Positions 35,101-47,199 of a stretch of DNA of 64,000 bases are shown piece after piece (positions within the stretch are counted from its first letter, which is position 1; each line of letters opens with the position of its first letter). The notes under the pieces were generated by a model. It was given only the letters and a program-made list of their open reading frames with translations, did no database searches and was not told the DNA's origin. Location of the stretch: positions 1,736,001-1,800,000 of the forward strand of contig JAUCEF010000018.1 in assembly GCA_033558025.1 (NCBI GenBank). The letters run 5' to 3'. This DNA is from Phytophthora sp. 'mugwort' (lineage: Eukaryota > Oomycota > Peronosporomycetes > Peronosporales > Peronosporaceae). Both the position numbers and the translations under genes were made by a program.

Positions 35101-38100
35101 TGCGAGCAGACACCAGTCCTGTTAACAAACTTGAGCACTGCTGGACTAGCTTTAGTGAGTCTGGTGAGCTGTCCTTCACTGTCGACAGCTGTTTAAATAC
35201 ACGCGCCAAGAAATCCTTCACGGGCTCATCTGATTCGCTTTCACCGCCGACCGTAAGCTCATCGGACGATCGTTCGTAAACCCGGAGCAACTCACGTGTA
35301 GCCATTTCAGCGACTTCAAGAGGAGCTTCAAATGCGATCCGCCAAAGAGCATCCATCCCGAGCAGGTTCAGCGTGCTGATTTCCGACAAATCTTCCGCAC
35401 GCTGCATCAGTTTCTGTTGAGCATTCAGCCCCACGAAGTAGGTATTAAAGCACTTGTAGCCCATGCATCCTAGCGTTCGAAAATCAGTTTGCTTGCACAA
35501 AAGCTCGTTGAAAACGTAGAAGCATACGTCCAAGTTAAAGGCGGAGCTAATCGAGCCACCAACTGTGTTCGTGCCAGGTGCAGTTCCGCCTTGCTGGTGG
35601 CTACGCATACTCGTCTGATTAAAGAAAATCAAGCAGAATTCGCGCTCAGCCGGTGACGATGAGAGCACTTGCCATAGGCGTTCAATCTGCGGGATCGAAA
35701 GTTCCAGCTTTGGTGATTTCACGTGAATATAGTGAATCAATTCTAGGCGATGACCAATCGCCGTGCGATAACTCGGGGATTGTTTATCCGTGCTCCGCGC
35801 CACAAAAGTCGCAAGCTCGTCAAACAACAAACTCACCAACCCGTGCTCTGAATTGAGCGATTCGACCACAAGTGCCTGATCCATTCGATACGAGTCAATC
35901 AGGAATTTAAGCAGCTCCAAGGATTTCGAGGCTGTTGAATCCTTAGAAGACAGCTCGGCTGAAGTAACGGAAGCAACTGAGCTGCTGCTGCCAGGCGCCG
36001 GGGGGATCAATGTAGAAGACGATGGTGTTACAGCATCTGGCGCCGAACTGGCCAATGAGCAAGACTTCTTAATCCCGTCAATACATTCGTTCAGAAAAGC
36101 CTTTCGCAACGGCTCCCCGTATTCACTCCGTAGCCCTTCTTGGAAAAAATCACGCAAACTTCTGCTAAGTCGAATGCTAGCGATACTGCAGTGCATTTGA
36201 ATCGACCAAAGCAACTGCAAGATCGCCGTCGTGACGTTCACGTTGCGCTCCATGAGGAAGCTCGGAGAGTTAGTCGCCAGTCGCTGTAAGAACGAAATCA
36301 GCTCGGGAAAAGGCTCGTTCTTTTCCAGGTTTCGCAATAACGAGGCATGGATACTCTCCACTAGATGCAAAAGCAACTCGTTCGACAGAAATGGCACCGT
36401 AGCGATAAGTAAGTTGTGGATTTCATGCACCAGCGTCTGGTCCTTTTGGATACACGACTGCCAAATCACATCGATAGAGTTCGTATCTAGCTTGTTGGAT
36501 TCTGCTAAGAACTTCACCAGCAACGCACTGCGTGACACAATTTCACGATGAATTCTATCGCCAAAAATCTCCTCCAGAATTTTCTTCTCCACTACCCAAG
36601 CACTCAATATGTAATCCAGTCGAGTTTGATCTTCATCACCATTCTCCTGAACGCTTTCCGCGATAAGTTCAGGAGCTGGCGCCTCTCCTTTTCCCGTCGG
36701 GATCCAGTTATGCGTTGGAGGCAAGTATTCTTCGTACTGTGATTGATGCTGATAATAGTCAATATCTTGGTCTGAGCCAGGCTGCATCTTGTCAGCCTCC
36801 GAGATAAACCACCATTTCAAGCCACTTTTCATGGTGCAGCAGAAGAGCGTAAACACTTGGCCTGTTTCTTGCTGTCGGAGTACGTACGTAGCCAACGTCG
36901 AGTTCGCTTTCAATGTGTACACGCCGTTGACAGCCGCCGTGCCAGCATTTCGAACAAAATATCGTGGCGGGAATGCTCGCGAGGCTCGGGCACAATTCAC
37001 AATCTGGTTAATTTGCTCCAAGCCAAAGAGTCGCAGAGGCAGTGAAGTTGACTCCACATACCTTTCTGTAATGTCAAGCCACAACGCATTAACCGCCACG
37101 GACGAGACAATCCCTGCATCCACCAACCTCCGAATAATGCCAATCACAGCTCCCACAGCGTCACTAGATTCCTTCTTCAATACGGAATCCGAGATCTTTG
37201 TAAAGTACGTCATAATCAGCACTGAGATCTTGGTGCAAATGTTCTCGGGGACAGATGTCCGGAACTCCAGCAGCGCTTGCAGCAAGACACGAATATCTTC
37301 ACTGTCCATCGCAGCTTCCAGCTCGTCACCTTCATGGTGGTTTTGCATCAGCAGCTCCAGCGTGCTCAATAATAAGTGAAATCCCTTCATCTCACAGAAC
37401 GCTTCAATACACTGCGCACGCACTTCCGGTGATCCGGGCACCTTGTTCCAGTAGCTGCCAATCATTGCCGAGGTGCGCAGGTCCTTATAAAAGGTTCGTT
37501 TCTTGCTAAAGATCATGGTCAGTACCGGTAACGTCTGGAAATACTTGCCTGCCTTCATCTGCGCGATCACGAGAGGCACCGCTAGCGACAAACACTGCGT
37601 CACACACGACTTTTCAAAAGACCCGATCTTGCTAGCACTGTAGCAGGCACCAAACAATAAAACACACATGGACTTAAGTTAAAAGACCATTGCAAGAGGC
37701 AAGAAAAAGACTGCAGGTAGTAAGAAAGACACGTACTGCTGGTCCAACATGATGCTGATGATCTTCTGGAAGGCGTCGTCCAGGAAAGCCTGGCTCTCGG
37801 GGCGATCGATGTGCTGGTAGGCCGAGTTAAGCACCTTGACGGCGTTCTGCCAGCCCACCGTGGATTTATGGCGCAGGTCTTCCTGCACCACGTGAAAGAG
37901 CTCGAGCTCTTCCTCCTTCTCCATGTCTCCTACTGAGTGGCCACTTGAGCTTTCTTGGCTCTTTTTGCGTCGCTTCTGGCTGTCCTTGTCCTGGGCGGGG
38001 GCGCGCTCCATAGAGCGCACGTGCAGCTTCTTCTCCTGCCCGCCGCTGCTCGTCGAGGGACTCTGGTCGGGGCTCGGTGGGCCGGGTATCGTGCACGCGG

Positions 38101-38431
38101 TCGCGAGGCTGCGGTTGGCGAGCCCCGAACTGCTGCTGCTACTGCTGCTGTCGCTGCTTAGGTTGCTGCAGCTGTCGCTACTGCTTCGACTGCGCGCAAT
38201 TAAGTTGCGGCAAGCCTTGGACTTCTTCTTCCTCCTGTTGCTACTGTGCCCGACGCTTTTCCGCTTCCGCCGCCGCTGGTCGTCGTCGCCTGCCGTCCTT
38301 CCTCGTGGGGAGTTTTCCCTTTCCTCTGTGTTCTCCTCTCGTGGCGGCGCGCTTAATGGAGTTAAAGCGCGTCGGGGAGAGGGCGGAGGGCGGGGTGGCT
38401 GGGCTTGCTGGGGACTTGCTTCTTCACGCAA
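29114..38431 (-). CDS. Giant ubiquitin-specific protease (USP9X/USP24/USP34 type, 2 exons)
   Basis: Complement of 29114-37637 and 37737-38431. The 99-base intron (GTACGT...CTACAG) restores frame, giving 3072 aa. Deubiquitinase of peptidase family C19. The N-terminus (to about residue 160) is basic and poly-Ser, followed by long helical-repeat-like regions. A ubiquitin-like domain lies near residues 1088-1190. The catalytic domain has the Cys box GLKNQGCSCYMNSF (Cys1717, codon 33182-33184) and the His box GVAQGGHYYSFIYD (His2127, codon 31952-31954), with zinc-binding CxxC pairs (CELCATKK). An SH3/Tudor-like insert (CRVALECLGGRVYEANVVGY) follows the Cys box, and an acidic Ser-rich insert precedes the His box. 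A repeated module with AVNGVY occurs near residues 460 and 2880. The C-terminus is acidic. Targets are unknown. Confidence 0.93.
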
Positions 38432-38893
38432 GATTTTCGCCCCGGGTAAATACCGAGACGCCCTACACCTAACAAGGTAAACTACCGGTAAATGTAAGAG
38501 AGTTTAATAAATTATTGATATGACACGATCTTGTGTATAAGTGATACATGGATTCCAGTAAATTAATGTTCATGTAATAATTGAAGGCATTGAATAGGAT
38601 CACCAACTGAAATGTACAGCCGGGGCGATAAGGAGATACACAGAAAGGCCACCAGTAATTTTGGCTGCAACACTGGCTGCAACATAAATTACGAAGGTCT
38701 CTAAATTTTATTTTTCCCAAAAGAAATCATGATGATTTGCCGCGCCCTGTGAACCTTCAATTCAAGAAGCCCCCTCTTCACCCACCATCAGGTCGTGCTT
38801 CCCCCGTGCAGACGCCCCCAGCGTGCTCTGTCCCGCTTGCACTGTCCCGCGCGCTCCGTCCCAGTAAGTACCGTGGCATTTGACGTGTTCATA
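38432..38893. other. Intergenic between USP start and MULE
   Basis: No gene is supported. The sequence is AT-rich around 38490-38600. The left boundary of the MULE should lie here, but no terminal inverted repeat matching the right side was identified. Confidence 0.4.
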
Positions 38894-41090
38894 ATGAGCG
38901 ATACAGACGAAGAGGCACCTTCGCCTCGATTTAGCCGAAGGCCATCCGGCACCACAGAGCCTTCTGTAGAGCGAGACAGCGGCGCCCGCACGTCTGGGCT
39001 TGGCTCCGATTCCTCGGACAGCGACGGAGAGGAAATTCGAGAGACGGCGCCTCCTCTCCAGGAGTGGCATGATACCTGGGATGCTTTCATCGACAATCTG
39101 AGGGCGTATGAAGCTCTTACTTCACAGCTGTATCGGATTCGGTCGGGTACGAATGTGGCGTCGCGGAACGAGAAGATCAAGGCAAAGAAAAAGTGGAAGA
39201 ATAGCAACTGGTTCCCGAAACATTTGGGGACTACTACAAGAAACTACTGTGTACGCATGGGTGGGGTAAGAAGCCCCGCGGTGACGGCCAAATAACCGGA
39301 CACAATAGGCGCAGCACTGGGTGCAGTGTAAATCTTTCTGCGACAGTATCTCGGTGCCCGACAACGTGCACATGGCGAATTCGTGTTACCACACACTACC
39401 GGACTCACAATCATCGATTTCGCCGCGAAGTTTACGAAAACTACCCATCCACAAGGCACATCACGGACCTCAGCATGCTAGACTTTGTCGACGAGCTCGT
39501 CAAAACTGGCGCAAAGCCGATGAAAATCCTTCAATACCTACAAGAGACAACAGGTAAGCAGTGTGGGATGGGCATGCCGGAAAGGATTTCGCAAATATTT
39601 AACCTCTAATCGTATTAATTTAAATCATAGGTAAACGTGTCATCTTCCGGGACGTGCAAAGTATGAAAGCCAAGCGTCGTGGTGCTGGAACTGTTGAAGA
39701 TAGACTGGAGGCTGTATTTCGAAAATTATGTGCTTATCGAGGCAACCATGCTGCTGTGTCTGTGGATGAAATGAAGACAGCGCAGACGATAACGATGCAA
39801 ACGCGTCAAATTGCAACGCTTCTTTAAGACCTTACCAGAAGTCGGCATGCTTGATTCTACGCACGGAACCAACACATCCAAGTACCAGCTGTTCAGCTTC
39901 ATAATCGACGACATTTTTGGCCACGTAAGTTCCCGTCCAGTTGGTAATTAACTTGTTATCCGGTCTTCAGTTGGTGATCCGCTGGTCCTGTTGGTAATCA
40001 GTGGGTGACATTCATTTACTAACAGTCGTGCCGTACTTGCTATTGCCTAACAGGGTCAATACGTCCAATATGCACCGGTCGAAAACGAGAGTCATGCTTG
40101 TATGAAGGACGCAATAGAGGCGTTCAAGGAGAACAATCCATGATGGGATCGGATTCGCGCTATCGTGATTGATAATGACTTTGGAGAACTAAGTCTTTTA
40201 AAGCGAGAATTTCCTTTGGCTCGGGTCCTGATTTGCCATTTCCATCTAAAAGAATACCTACGCACGGAGATGGCGAAGAGTGTGTAAGGTAGTTGCAATG
40301 CAGTGGATGTGGATCGTGTAGAGGATTCTGTTGATATGATGGTTAAGGCGAGGGATGAAGCAGAGGACAATCGTGGTCTTCGGTACATGTACTACCTTTT
40401 GGACGGATTCGACGAGCAGGGAGAGCTGCCAAAACCCAAGCACCCTCTTCTGGATTATTTGTTTTTCGCAACTGGCATTCGTGTAAGGAAATGTGGATTA
40501 TATACGAGAGGGGACATGTTGCTCGTCTTGGTAATCACACAAACAATCGGTATGCATATGAATATTGTGTGGTTCCATTGCGCATATCCTAACGTTATGG
40601 TTGTTTGATTTCGAGATAGTCTTGAATCCGCATGGGGTGCACTCAAGGAGTTATCAAGCCAGAAATGTATCTAGACGAATGTGTAGAAACACTCCACTTT
40701 TTGCAGTCTACTGCTGAATTGGAATATGCGTCGCGATTCAACGTGTTGGGATCACGCTACTACCACGGTGCAGACGAAATGCTGCTTCGTCTGGCACTGC
40801 TCGTCAGTCCGCATGCTTTGATTTGGTTCGCAATGAGTACGATCTTTTTAAAAGCGAATCCCATGCGTATGAAGGTCGATGGCTGCAAGATGGAATCGTT
40901 CAGCTGCGATCTTTACCAACGGATAGGGAGTACACTTTGAATGTTTCGGTAAGTGCTCAATTGTTTTTGATATGTTAGTATCTTCTAATGAGTAACTGTT
41001 GTTTACTTGCTTTCGTTCGATTAGTCGTATGTATGCTCCTGTTTTTTCATGCGCACTTTGTTACTTCCATGCCACCACACAATGTTTGTG
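38894..41090 (+). pseudogene. MULE transposase (FLYWCH-like, DDE, SWIM) pseudogene
   Basis: Starts MSDTDEEAPSPRF; a Trp- and Lys-rich FLYWCH/FAR1-like part follows (KLLCTHGWGKKPRGDGQ, then THNHRFRREVYENYPSTR). After an intron-like GTAAGC...TAG near 39553-39631 come the catalytic-core motifs. The first Asp is in LPEVGMLDSTHGTNTSKYQL, the second in IVIDNDFGELSLL, followed by CHFHLKEYLR, and Glu is in LESAWGALKEL after another intron-like gap (about 40548-40620). A SWIM finger, CSCFFMRTLLLPCHH (CxCx9CxH), ends it near 41031-41080. Frameshifts occur near 39237, 39808 and 40530, and stops near 40140 and 40286. It resembles the ZSWIM/MULE-type transposases abundant in oomycetes. Confidence 0.75.
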
Positions 41091-42314
41091 CGGTCTGTGA
41101 TGAAGAAGAAGAAAGTGATTCCAGTGAATTATCTGTACCTTCGGTGGTTACTACAAGCAGAAGTAAATGGGCCAGTGGGCGACGAGTCTGATGACGATGT
41201 CTCCTGCCCCGCATTTCGCATCCAAGCTTCGCACATGCGGTCCGTGGAGCATGCTGTCTTGAACGGGAAAACGAAATGTAAGCAATGGATTGGATATAGC
41301 TGCGGGTGTCGTGGAAGCAATGAGTTCTCAAGGAACCCGAACATTTGTCCTAATGGCTGAGGCATTGCGAGATTTGGTGAATGTGTCAAACAAGGTAAGG
41401 TACAACCATTGCAACACTTCAGCCAAGTACTGCCCGGGCATTTGAAAGTCAGAATGGGGATAGAAATACCGGACAAGCTACTCGATAATCCGGCAGAGAG
41501 GGTCAAGATGAAGAATACAACGCTGAGCTAACGGATGAGTCCACTGTGCCCCCAACTATGAGATCAAAAGAGATCAAAACTGACGGCAGATAGCAGGGAT
41601 AGGGAGGATACTGTGGTAAGGAGCAATTTAATTGTTTGGTGTGCAACAACTATGTGGTGGATACGAGTGTGGATTGTGCGGATGCAAGCTCAGAAGGGGT
41701 CGAGGGAGAAACCATACATATGGAAAATGCTGTTCTGCGTAGCACATATGCTTCCAGTAAACGATCATTCTTCATCTCCTTCCATGATGGATAGTGATCG
41801 TTTACTTGCCGAAACAAACCGAATTATCCGCCGAGTGCACGATATGGTGTCATCCGATAGTGACACTGGTGGCACACAAAGGTACCAGCTCATTACCCCT
41901 GGCAAAACGAAGAAGAGATACAACCTCGCTATAAAGCAGTGGTGAGGGAGAAGCAAATTCCGGCTAAGAATGCCAAACCCAAGAAACGGATATTGGTGAA
42001 GACAGTCCAGCCGGCGACCATCAGTCGAAGCTGGGCAAGCAGCGAAATGAGAAGTCGATCGTGGTGAGTACAGAGTTCTTAACCACTGAAGTTAGAGCGT
42101 GATAGGTTCACGACCCCAAACAACATCCTTGGTCGTCAAGGAGGTACGTATCATTCTCTATTCAGCGGAAAGCGGGGTACTTCCCTATTCTTTGATTAAA
42201 GACGGCAAACAAATGTCATCCACTCGAAATCTGTGTCGAAACGTGAGCGGTAAACCGCGAAGACGCAAGCACTCCCACGCCACCCGCTGTACGATACCAA
42301 CCAGGGCTCGGAGA

Positions 42315-42435
42315 CCAACCAGTCGGGTATGACAACCAACCATTTGGAGATGGAGACCAACCAGTCGGGTTTGGCCGCCAACCATTTGGAGATGGAGACC
42401 AACCAGTCGGGCTTGGACACCAACGAGTTGGACTT
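42315..42435 (+). repeat. 42-bp coding minisatellite in the MULE linker
   Basis: Two full units and a degenerate third of a 14-residue repeat are encoded (NHLEMETNQSGLAA; the third reads NELDLD). Units differ at only a few bases. The array keeps the reading frame of the plus-strand ORF at 42329-42724, a Ser/Thr/Lys-rich low-complexity linker between the SWIM region and the Ulp1 domain. Confidence 0.8.
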
Positions 42436-43002
42436 GGACGCGGCAGTATCCAGGCTTCAGCCTCCGGTTAAAGATACCAATCCTTCGGTACGAAAACCGA
42501 TACTTCGAAAGCGCCGCACGAAGACTAGCGGTGACAGTGAGGTCAAGAGTAGCGGAGAGCAAGGGGAGACCAAAATTCAGACGGAAACAAGCTCGAGAGC
42601 CCAAAAAACTCCGGACGGACAAGTCAGTAGAGGAAGCAAAAGCTCTGGTTCAGGGAACACTAGTTCCAGTCAAGGATCTATCTCTTGTGCAAAATACGAT
42701 CGCGCGCAGCTTCAACGTCGCTAACGCGTTGCCAGTTATCAGCAGTATCACGCAAGTAGACGCACCGTCTTAGAAGTCAACAACGATCGTGGTCCACGCC
42801 CAAAAGCAGAAGGTTCACCGAACGTTTCGATCGCATTTCCCAAGAACTATGTCAGCAAATGTGTCGCAGGAATCAACATGTATCGATCCTCACTCCCAAG
42901 TCACCATGACGCTGGCCCAATGGGAGTTTCTATCAAGAAGCTAGTTACTTTCGCGGAAAAAGATATCATTATTATGCGAGACTGGCACGACGAATCACCG
43001 AA

Positions 43003-43739
43003 GTGGCTGCTGTGAGCGATCTCGCTTCGTGGATAAGAGTGTCACGCTTTACTCGGATATCGATGCCTAGTCCACTGAACAACTGTATGACTACGGATAT
43101 GCAGGCTTGTGCAAAAAGAAAAAGAATGGAAACTGTGAGCTTGAAGACGGCTATTGAGACTAGATTTGGAAAGGTTGGTGTACACAAAATGACTTACTTC
43201 AGACGCTCAGAATGGTTGGATGACTCGTGCTTGAAACTGGTGATAATTCATCTTATAGAGCAAGATCTTGACGCTCAAGGGCAAAGTCGTATTGGAGGGG
43301 TGGACCCACTCTATGCAAGAGTGCATGATAAGTCCATGAAGCGCCAACTGATTGCTATCTCGCCGTTTCAAGCGGAAATCGGCTTGTGCTTATACCAGTG
43401 TATCTAGATGCACATTGGGTAGGGGCGGTTTTCGACTTCGACAAGGGGCAGTAAGTGATTTTTGATCTGATGCAGACCAACACTTACTATAAAGCGGTCT
43501 GCAACGTCCTCGACGAGTATTTTGGAGAGTATGTGGGCAGCTTTAAACCAGTCTATCAGCGCGCACCACGTCAAGAAGATTTGAACAGTTGCGGTCCACT
43601 AACACTGCTTTTCTTCGAGTGCATGGAGCGCGACATGCCGTTGCCAAACGTATTAAGAGAGCAGGTTTCATACCTTCGCTTTCGGTACCTCTTTTCGACT
43701 AGCAGAGGCGTATTTTGCAGAAGTCCAGAAGCAGCCTAG
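43003..43739 (+). pseudogene. Ulp1-like (C48) cysteine peptidase domain of the MULE
   Basis: SUMO/NEDD8-protease fold. The entry segment is FRRSEWLDDSCLKLVIIHLI (W-L-x-D, as in Ulp1/SENP). Catalytic His is in VYLDAHWVGAVFDFDKGQ (codon 43413-43415), Asp in VIFDLMQTNTYY, and Cys in QEDLNSCGPLTLLFFECM (codon 43590-43592). All three triad residues survive, but they lie in two frames (frameshift between about 43370 and 43400, stop after KGQ), so this copy is broken. It lies directly downstream of the MULE transposase remnant on the same strand. Confidence 0.78.
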
Positions 43740-43740
43740 A

Positions 43741-44439
43741 GTGAAGACTAACTACATACAATACATAATTATTTTTGCTTTATTCGACTCAGTGCCACAG
43801 TAGACTCTGTGAATGTAGCGAGTATTTCTATATCTAGCTTGACGGCGCGGCCTTCGACTGCTGATGTATACACTTTATTGGCGTCTGATAGAGCCAATGC
43901 ATGATCTCGACATGGGGTCAGGGTGGAGAAAGAAATACAGAAGCTGCAGATAGCGCGGCAACTTGACATATTTAATCAGCACGGACGCAGTACTCCGCAG
44001 GTGTTCTAGTAGGTAGCGCGTGCCGACAGAAACCTTCAGTTGCCTGGAGACAGATTATACTCCAAGTCGTCGCTACATCCACTCAACATTCGTACGACAT
44101 CACCCCAATTCTCTACAAACCGATTTTTTTTAAAACGTAGAGAAATCAGGGCGAATCTTGCGACATAAGTTTCGTACTTAGTGGCATTCAGGTTTGAGGT
44201 TGCCAACCAATCCCAACTAGTTGGGTTTGGTTGGTATGGGTTGGTGTTGTGGATGGTGATCATTCCCGTCTATGCAAATCACTTTGGGAACATAATACGA
44301 GCCATAATTCAAGCTTGTATGTGCTAACTATCTATGACTGACAAAACGCCTACATGTAGCATGCTATCCTTACAAATGAATTGGCTTCAAAAATATTATA
44401 AATGAAAAGGGCATCACAACTACCCGTTTTCTCCCCATC
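43741..44439. other. Intergenic with a 32-bp palindrome
   Basis: No gene is supported between the MULE and the LRR gene. The palindrome is listed separately. Confidence 0.5.
44203..44234. repeat. 32-bp near-perfect palindrome
   Basis: Two 16-base arms (44203-44218 and 44219-44234) are reverse complements with one mismatched pair (44211 against 44226) and no spacer. The arms consist of CCAACC/GGTTGG-type repeats and centre on CAACTAGTTG. It lies 460 bases past the Ulp1 remnant and 206-270 bases before the start of the LRR gene. Confidence 0.85.
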
Positions 44440-47199
44440 ATGCCACAAAGACCGGTTTTGAAATGGTATCTCAGAATCTGGTCCCAATTTGGTCACACCA
44501 ATATGGATCGCCTTGAAGTGCGCGCGCTGGTAGGGACGGCACCGGAGCGCGCCGCCCGCCCCACCCCCACGAGCCAGGGCATCGCCGTGGACGAATCCTT
44601 GGACGAGGAGACCTTCCTCAAGACGTTGGAGGAGACACTGCAGCAGCACGCGTCAGTCTTAGACCAGCGGTTCCTCGTGCTGAGCCTCGCGCAGGTGGAT
44701 CGCCTGGCCTTCCGCCTGCACGATGCCCTCGTGCCCAGACGTGACGCCGAGACGGACATCGTCCAGGCCTGGACCATCCAGCCGCAACTACAGCTCAAAG
44801 TCAAGGCCAGCGCGCACATTCAAGTGCTCAAGCTATCCACGATCCTGCGCGAAGTACAGCGGCTTCGACTGCACCAGTCGCAGACAGTCGAGAGTCCGGA
44901 GACGACATTTCAGCACTCCATTGAGGTAGAAATCTTCCCCTCTTTACGAATTATCGAGGCGCTTAACACAGAGGTCAGTGGTCTGCAGAATGTCCATTAC
45001 TTTGCTGGTCAACTGAGGGAGCTCCATATTGAACACACCGAGATGACGACGCTGCGTCAGTTGCTAGCGCCGAATGACGGGAAGCAGAAGGCCTGGTGGA
45101 AGCTACGGAAGCTGCAGATGAACTGCTGCGTGCTGGAGGTGGTGGACGAGTCCGTGAACTTGTTGAGGGCCGTCAAGACGCTGGACTTGGGCTGGAACAA
45201 GATCGACACGTTTGGAGTTATCGTGACCACGAGGTCACTGGAAGTGCTAAACTTGTGTCATAATCAGCTGACGCAAGTCCCACCAATCCAGTCCTTGCGG
45301 GGCTTGCGGGAGCTGGAGCTGGCGGTCAACCAGATCACGTCGCTGAAGGGACTGGAGAAGCTCACGGCACTGGAACGACTGGATGTCTCGCACAACTTGA
45401 TCGCTGATATCACGGAGGTGGAGCTGCTAATGGGGTTGTCCAGGCTTACGTATCTCAAGATGGAATTTAACCCGATTGCACGGCGACCGGATTACAGACG
45501 AGAGGTGTTGTTCTACTTGGGCGAGCCAATCGAGCTGGACGGCCAGCGCTGGAGCGATGCCGAGGTTAGCAGCATGAAAAACCGTCGCATGTTGCTGATG
45601 CTGGATGGTTTGAAAGAGCGCAGCGTCGTTGAGAGCAGCATTTGGGGGCAATCTGTGGACGTTCTTGGGTATCCTAGAGTTCATGTCCAGAGTGGCATCG
45701 TTGTGAAGAACCCGAAGCTTGTCTTGGGGTACCCGCCATTGCCTCGATCTCAAGCTGTATCTGCTCACGTTGCCGAGATACAAAACCCACCGTCAATGTT
45801 ACCGACAAAGAACAATCGCTCGAATGATGTGAGTGGTAACAGAGCAGAGAGTGGCGATGATTCATCAAAACTATCCGTAAGCAGCCAAGGTTCTCAAACT
45901 GCTCGAGTACCAGTTCGAACTGTAGACGACTACTTTAGAACCCAGCGCGATGTGATCGTCTCGAAGGAGAAAAAGGAAAGAAAGCAAAGCGAGGACCAAA
46001 CTACAACCAGCGGTACTGTATTCGAATGGATTCTTGACTATATTTTGATGCTCACAGAAATGTATTGTATTTGCAATCAGAAGAGGGAGACAGTGACGAC
46101 TCCAGCACGGGAAAGACTCGAAAACGCAGTCGCAAGTACACAACAAGTGACTTCATGCGCGACTTTGAAGAGGAAGAGTTATTGGTGCGGGGAGGTAATG
46201 ATACTGATAATGTGGACGCCCTGGTCGCGCGCTCCACCTCACAAACTCAGATATCAAGCACTCAGGTACGGCACTCTCTGAACTTGTCACATGTAAAGTG
46301 TATCCTAGATTTACTAACATCGAGATATTGAGATGCACATTACAGAAACCTGGACGAAGTATCAACGTACGAGTCCTGCTGAGTGCCAAAGAAGCAGCTG
46401 AGCTTGATCTTCACTTCGGGATCGATGGCGTCCCAGCAAACGTTGAAATTAAGGTATGCTTATACCTATTTTATTGTTGATTATTGTGGTACTGAGTGGT
46501 GTGGCATCGTTTTGATATTCATAGTGTCGGGAACTGATCGAAAGGTTTACCTGCAGCGATGATAAAGATCCGATAAGTATAACCCGATGGCTTCCAGATG
46601 TCGTCGCTGTTGGCACTTTAATGCACTCAAACCGCGCTAAGATTATCACGATGAAGCTGCGACCGCGAGGGTCATCCAGTGTTGCAGATGCTGCCTATCA
46701 ATTCGACGTGGTGGAGTCGATGGGGACGCTCTTGTCGCCACTAGTTGCTCGTCTGTACCAGCAGTATAAGGGCCATATCGTGATCTACAATTGTGCAAGT
46801 TGTGGAGCTCTTTCATTACTCACTCCTAAATATCCCGCTCTGACAGAAGCTGACGAAGCGTTGATGGTATACTCCTGTTTGCTGTGCGCAAGCTGCAATG
46901 TGCGAGAAACGTCGTTCAAGAAGCTGGTTGCAATTTGTGCTAACGAAGGGATCACCATTCCAAGCAGCATCCCGTTGGCACCACCACCATGGGAGACAAT
47001 TACTGAAGGGTTTTACATTGAGGAGCCAGCCGCTACCGATCCAACTTCCGGCTCTGGTATGCGTGAGTGCGTCATGATTTCGTGTAATGGTATCCGTGAG
47101 GTTGCAACGCCGTCCAGTAAGTTAGGATCAAGTGATGAAGCGCACAGTGATGAGCTGAACGATGCTATTGTGCATGCTATGACAACGACGATGCGGTGA
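44440..47199 (+). CDS. Leucine-rich repeat protein, STK11IP/LIP1-like (4 exons)
   Basis: Exons 44440-46012, 46081-46265, 46346-46453 and 46525-47199 join in frame to 846 aa, or 825 aa from the Met at 44503. The N-terminal 150 residues are helical. About six LRRs follow (LRELHIEHTEMTTL, VKTLDLGWNKIDTF, LEVLNLCHNQLTQV, LRELELAVNQITSL, LERLDVSHNLIADI, LTYLKMEFNPIARR), capped by YRREVLFYLGEPIELDG as in STK11-interacting proteins. A Ser/Lys-rich linker with KTRKRSRKYTTSDF comes next. The C-terminal half has a beta-rich part and two Cys pairs (CASCGAL, CLLCASC) that could bind zinc. By family it would be a scaffold on endolysosomal membranes or for an LKB1-like kinase (inference). It is convergent with PIG-O. 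Confidence 0.8.

Larger units (their letters stand above)
38894..43740 (+). mobile_element. Decayed MULE (Mutator-like) element carrying a Ulp1 peptidase
   Basis: Collinear plus-strand remnants in the order FLYWCH/FAR1-like domain, RNase H-like DDE transposase core, SWIM zinc finger, a low-complexity linker with a 42-base minisatellite, and a Ulp1/C48 cysteine peptidase. Several frameshifts and stops show that this copy is inactive. Ends are those of coding remnants. A 32-bp palindrome at 44203-44234 lies beyond the right end and might be linked to the terminus, but this is unproven. Confidence 0.72.

Noticed and set aside
37669..37672. Start of the USP at the ATG of the long second-exon frame, or a splice to AAG just before it
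   Set aside because: The splice at 37672 puts the first exon out of frame. The acceptor ending at 37638 (CTACAG) restores frame and joins LDQQ to HASKIG, so the long frame begins inside an exon.
37923..38480. Hydrophobic Leu-rich 185-aa plus-strand frame
   Set aside because: It is antisense to the Ser/Arg-rich first exon of the USP; the Leu/Ser richness simply mirrors that exon.
38469..44234. Terminal inverted repeats of the MULE
   Set aside because: No sequence near 38.5-38.9 kb matches the CCAACC-rich palindrome at 44.2 kb, so the element ends are left undefined.
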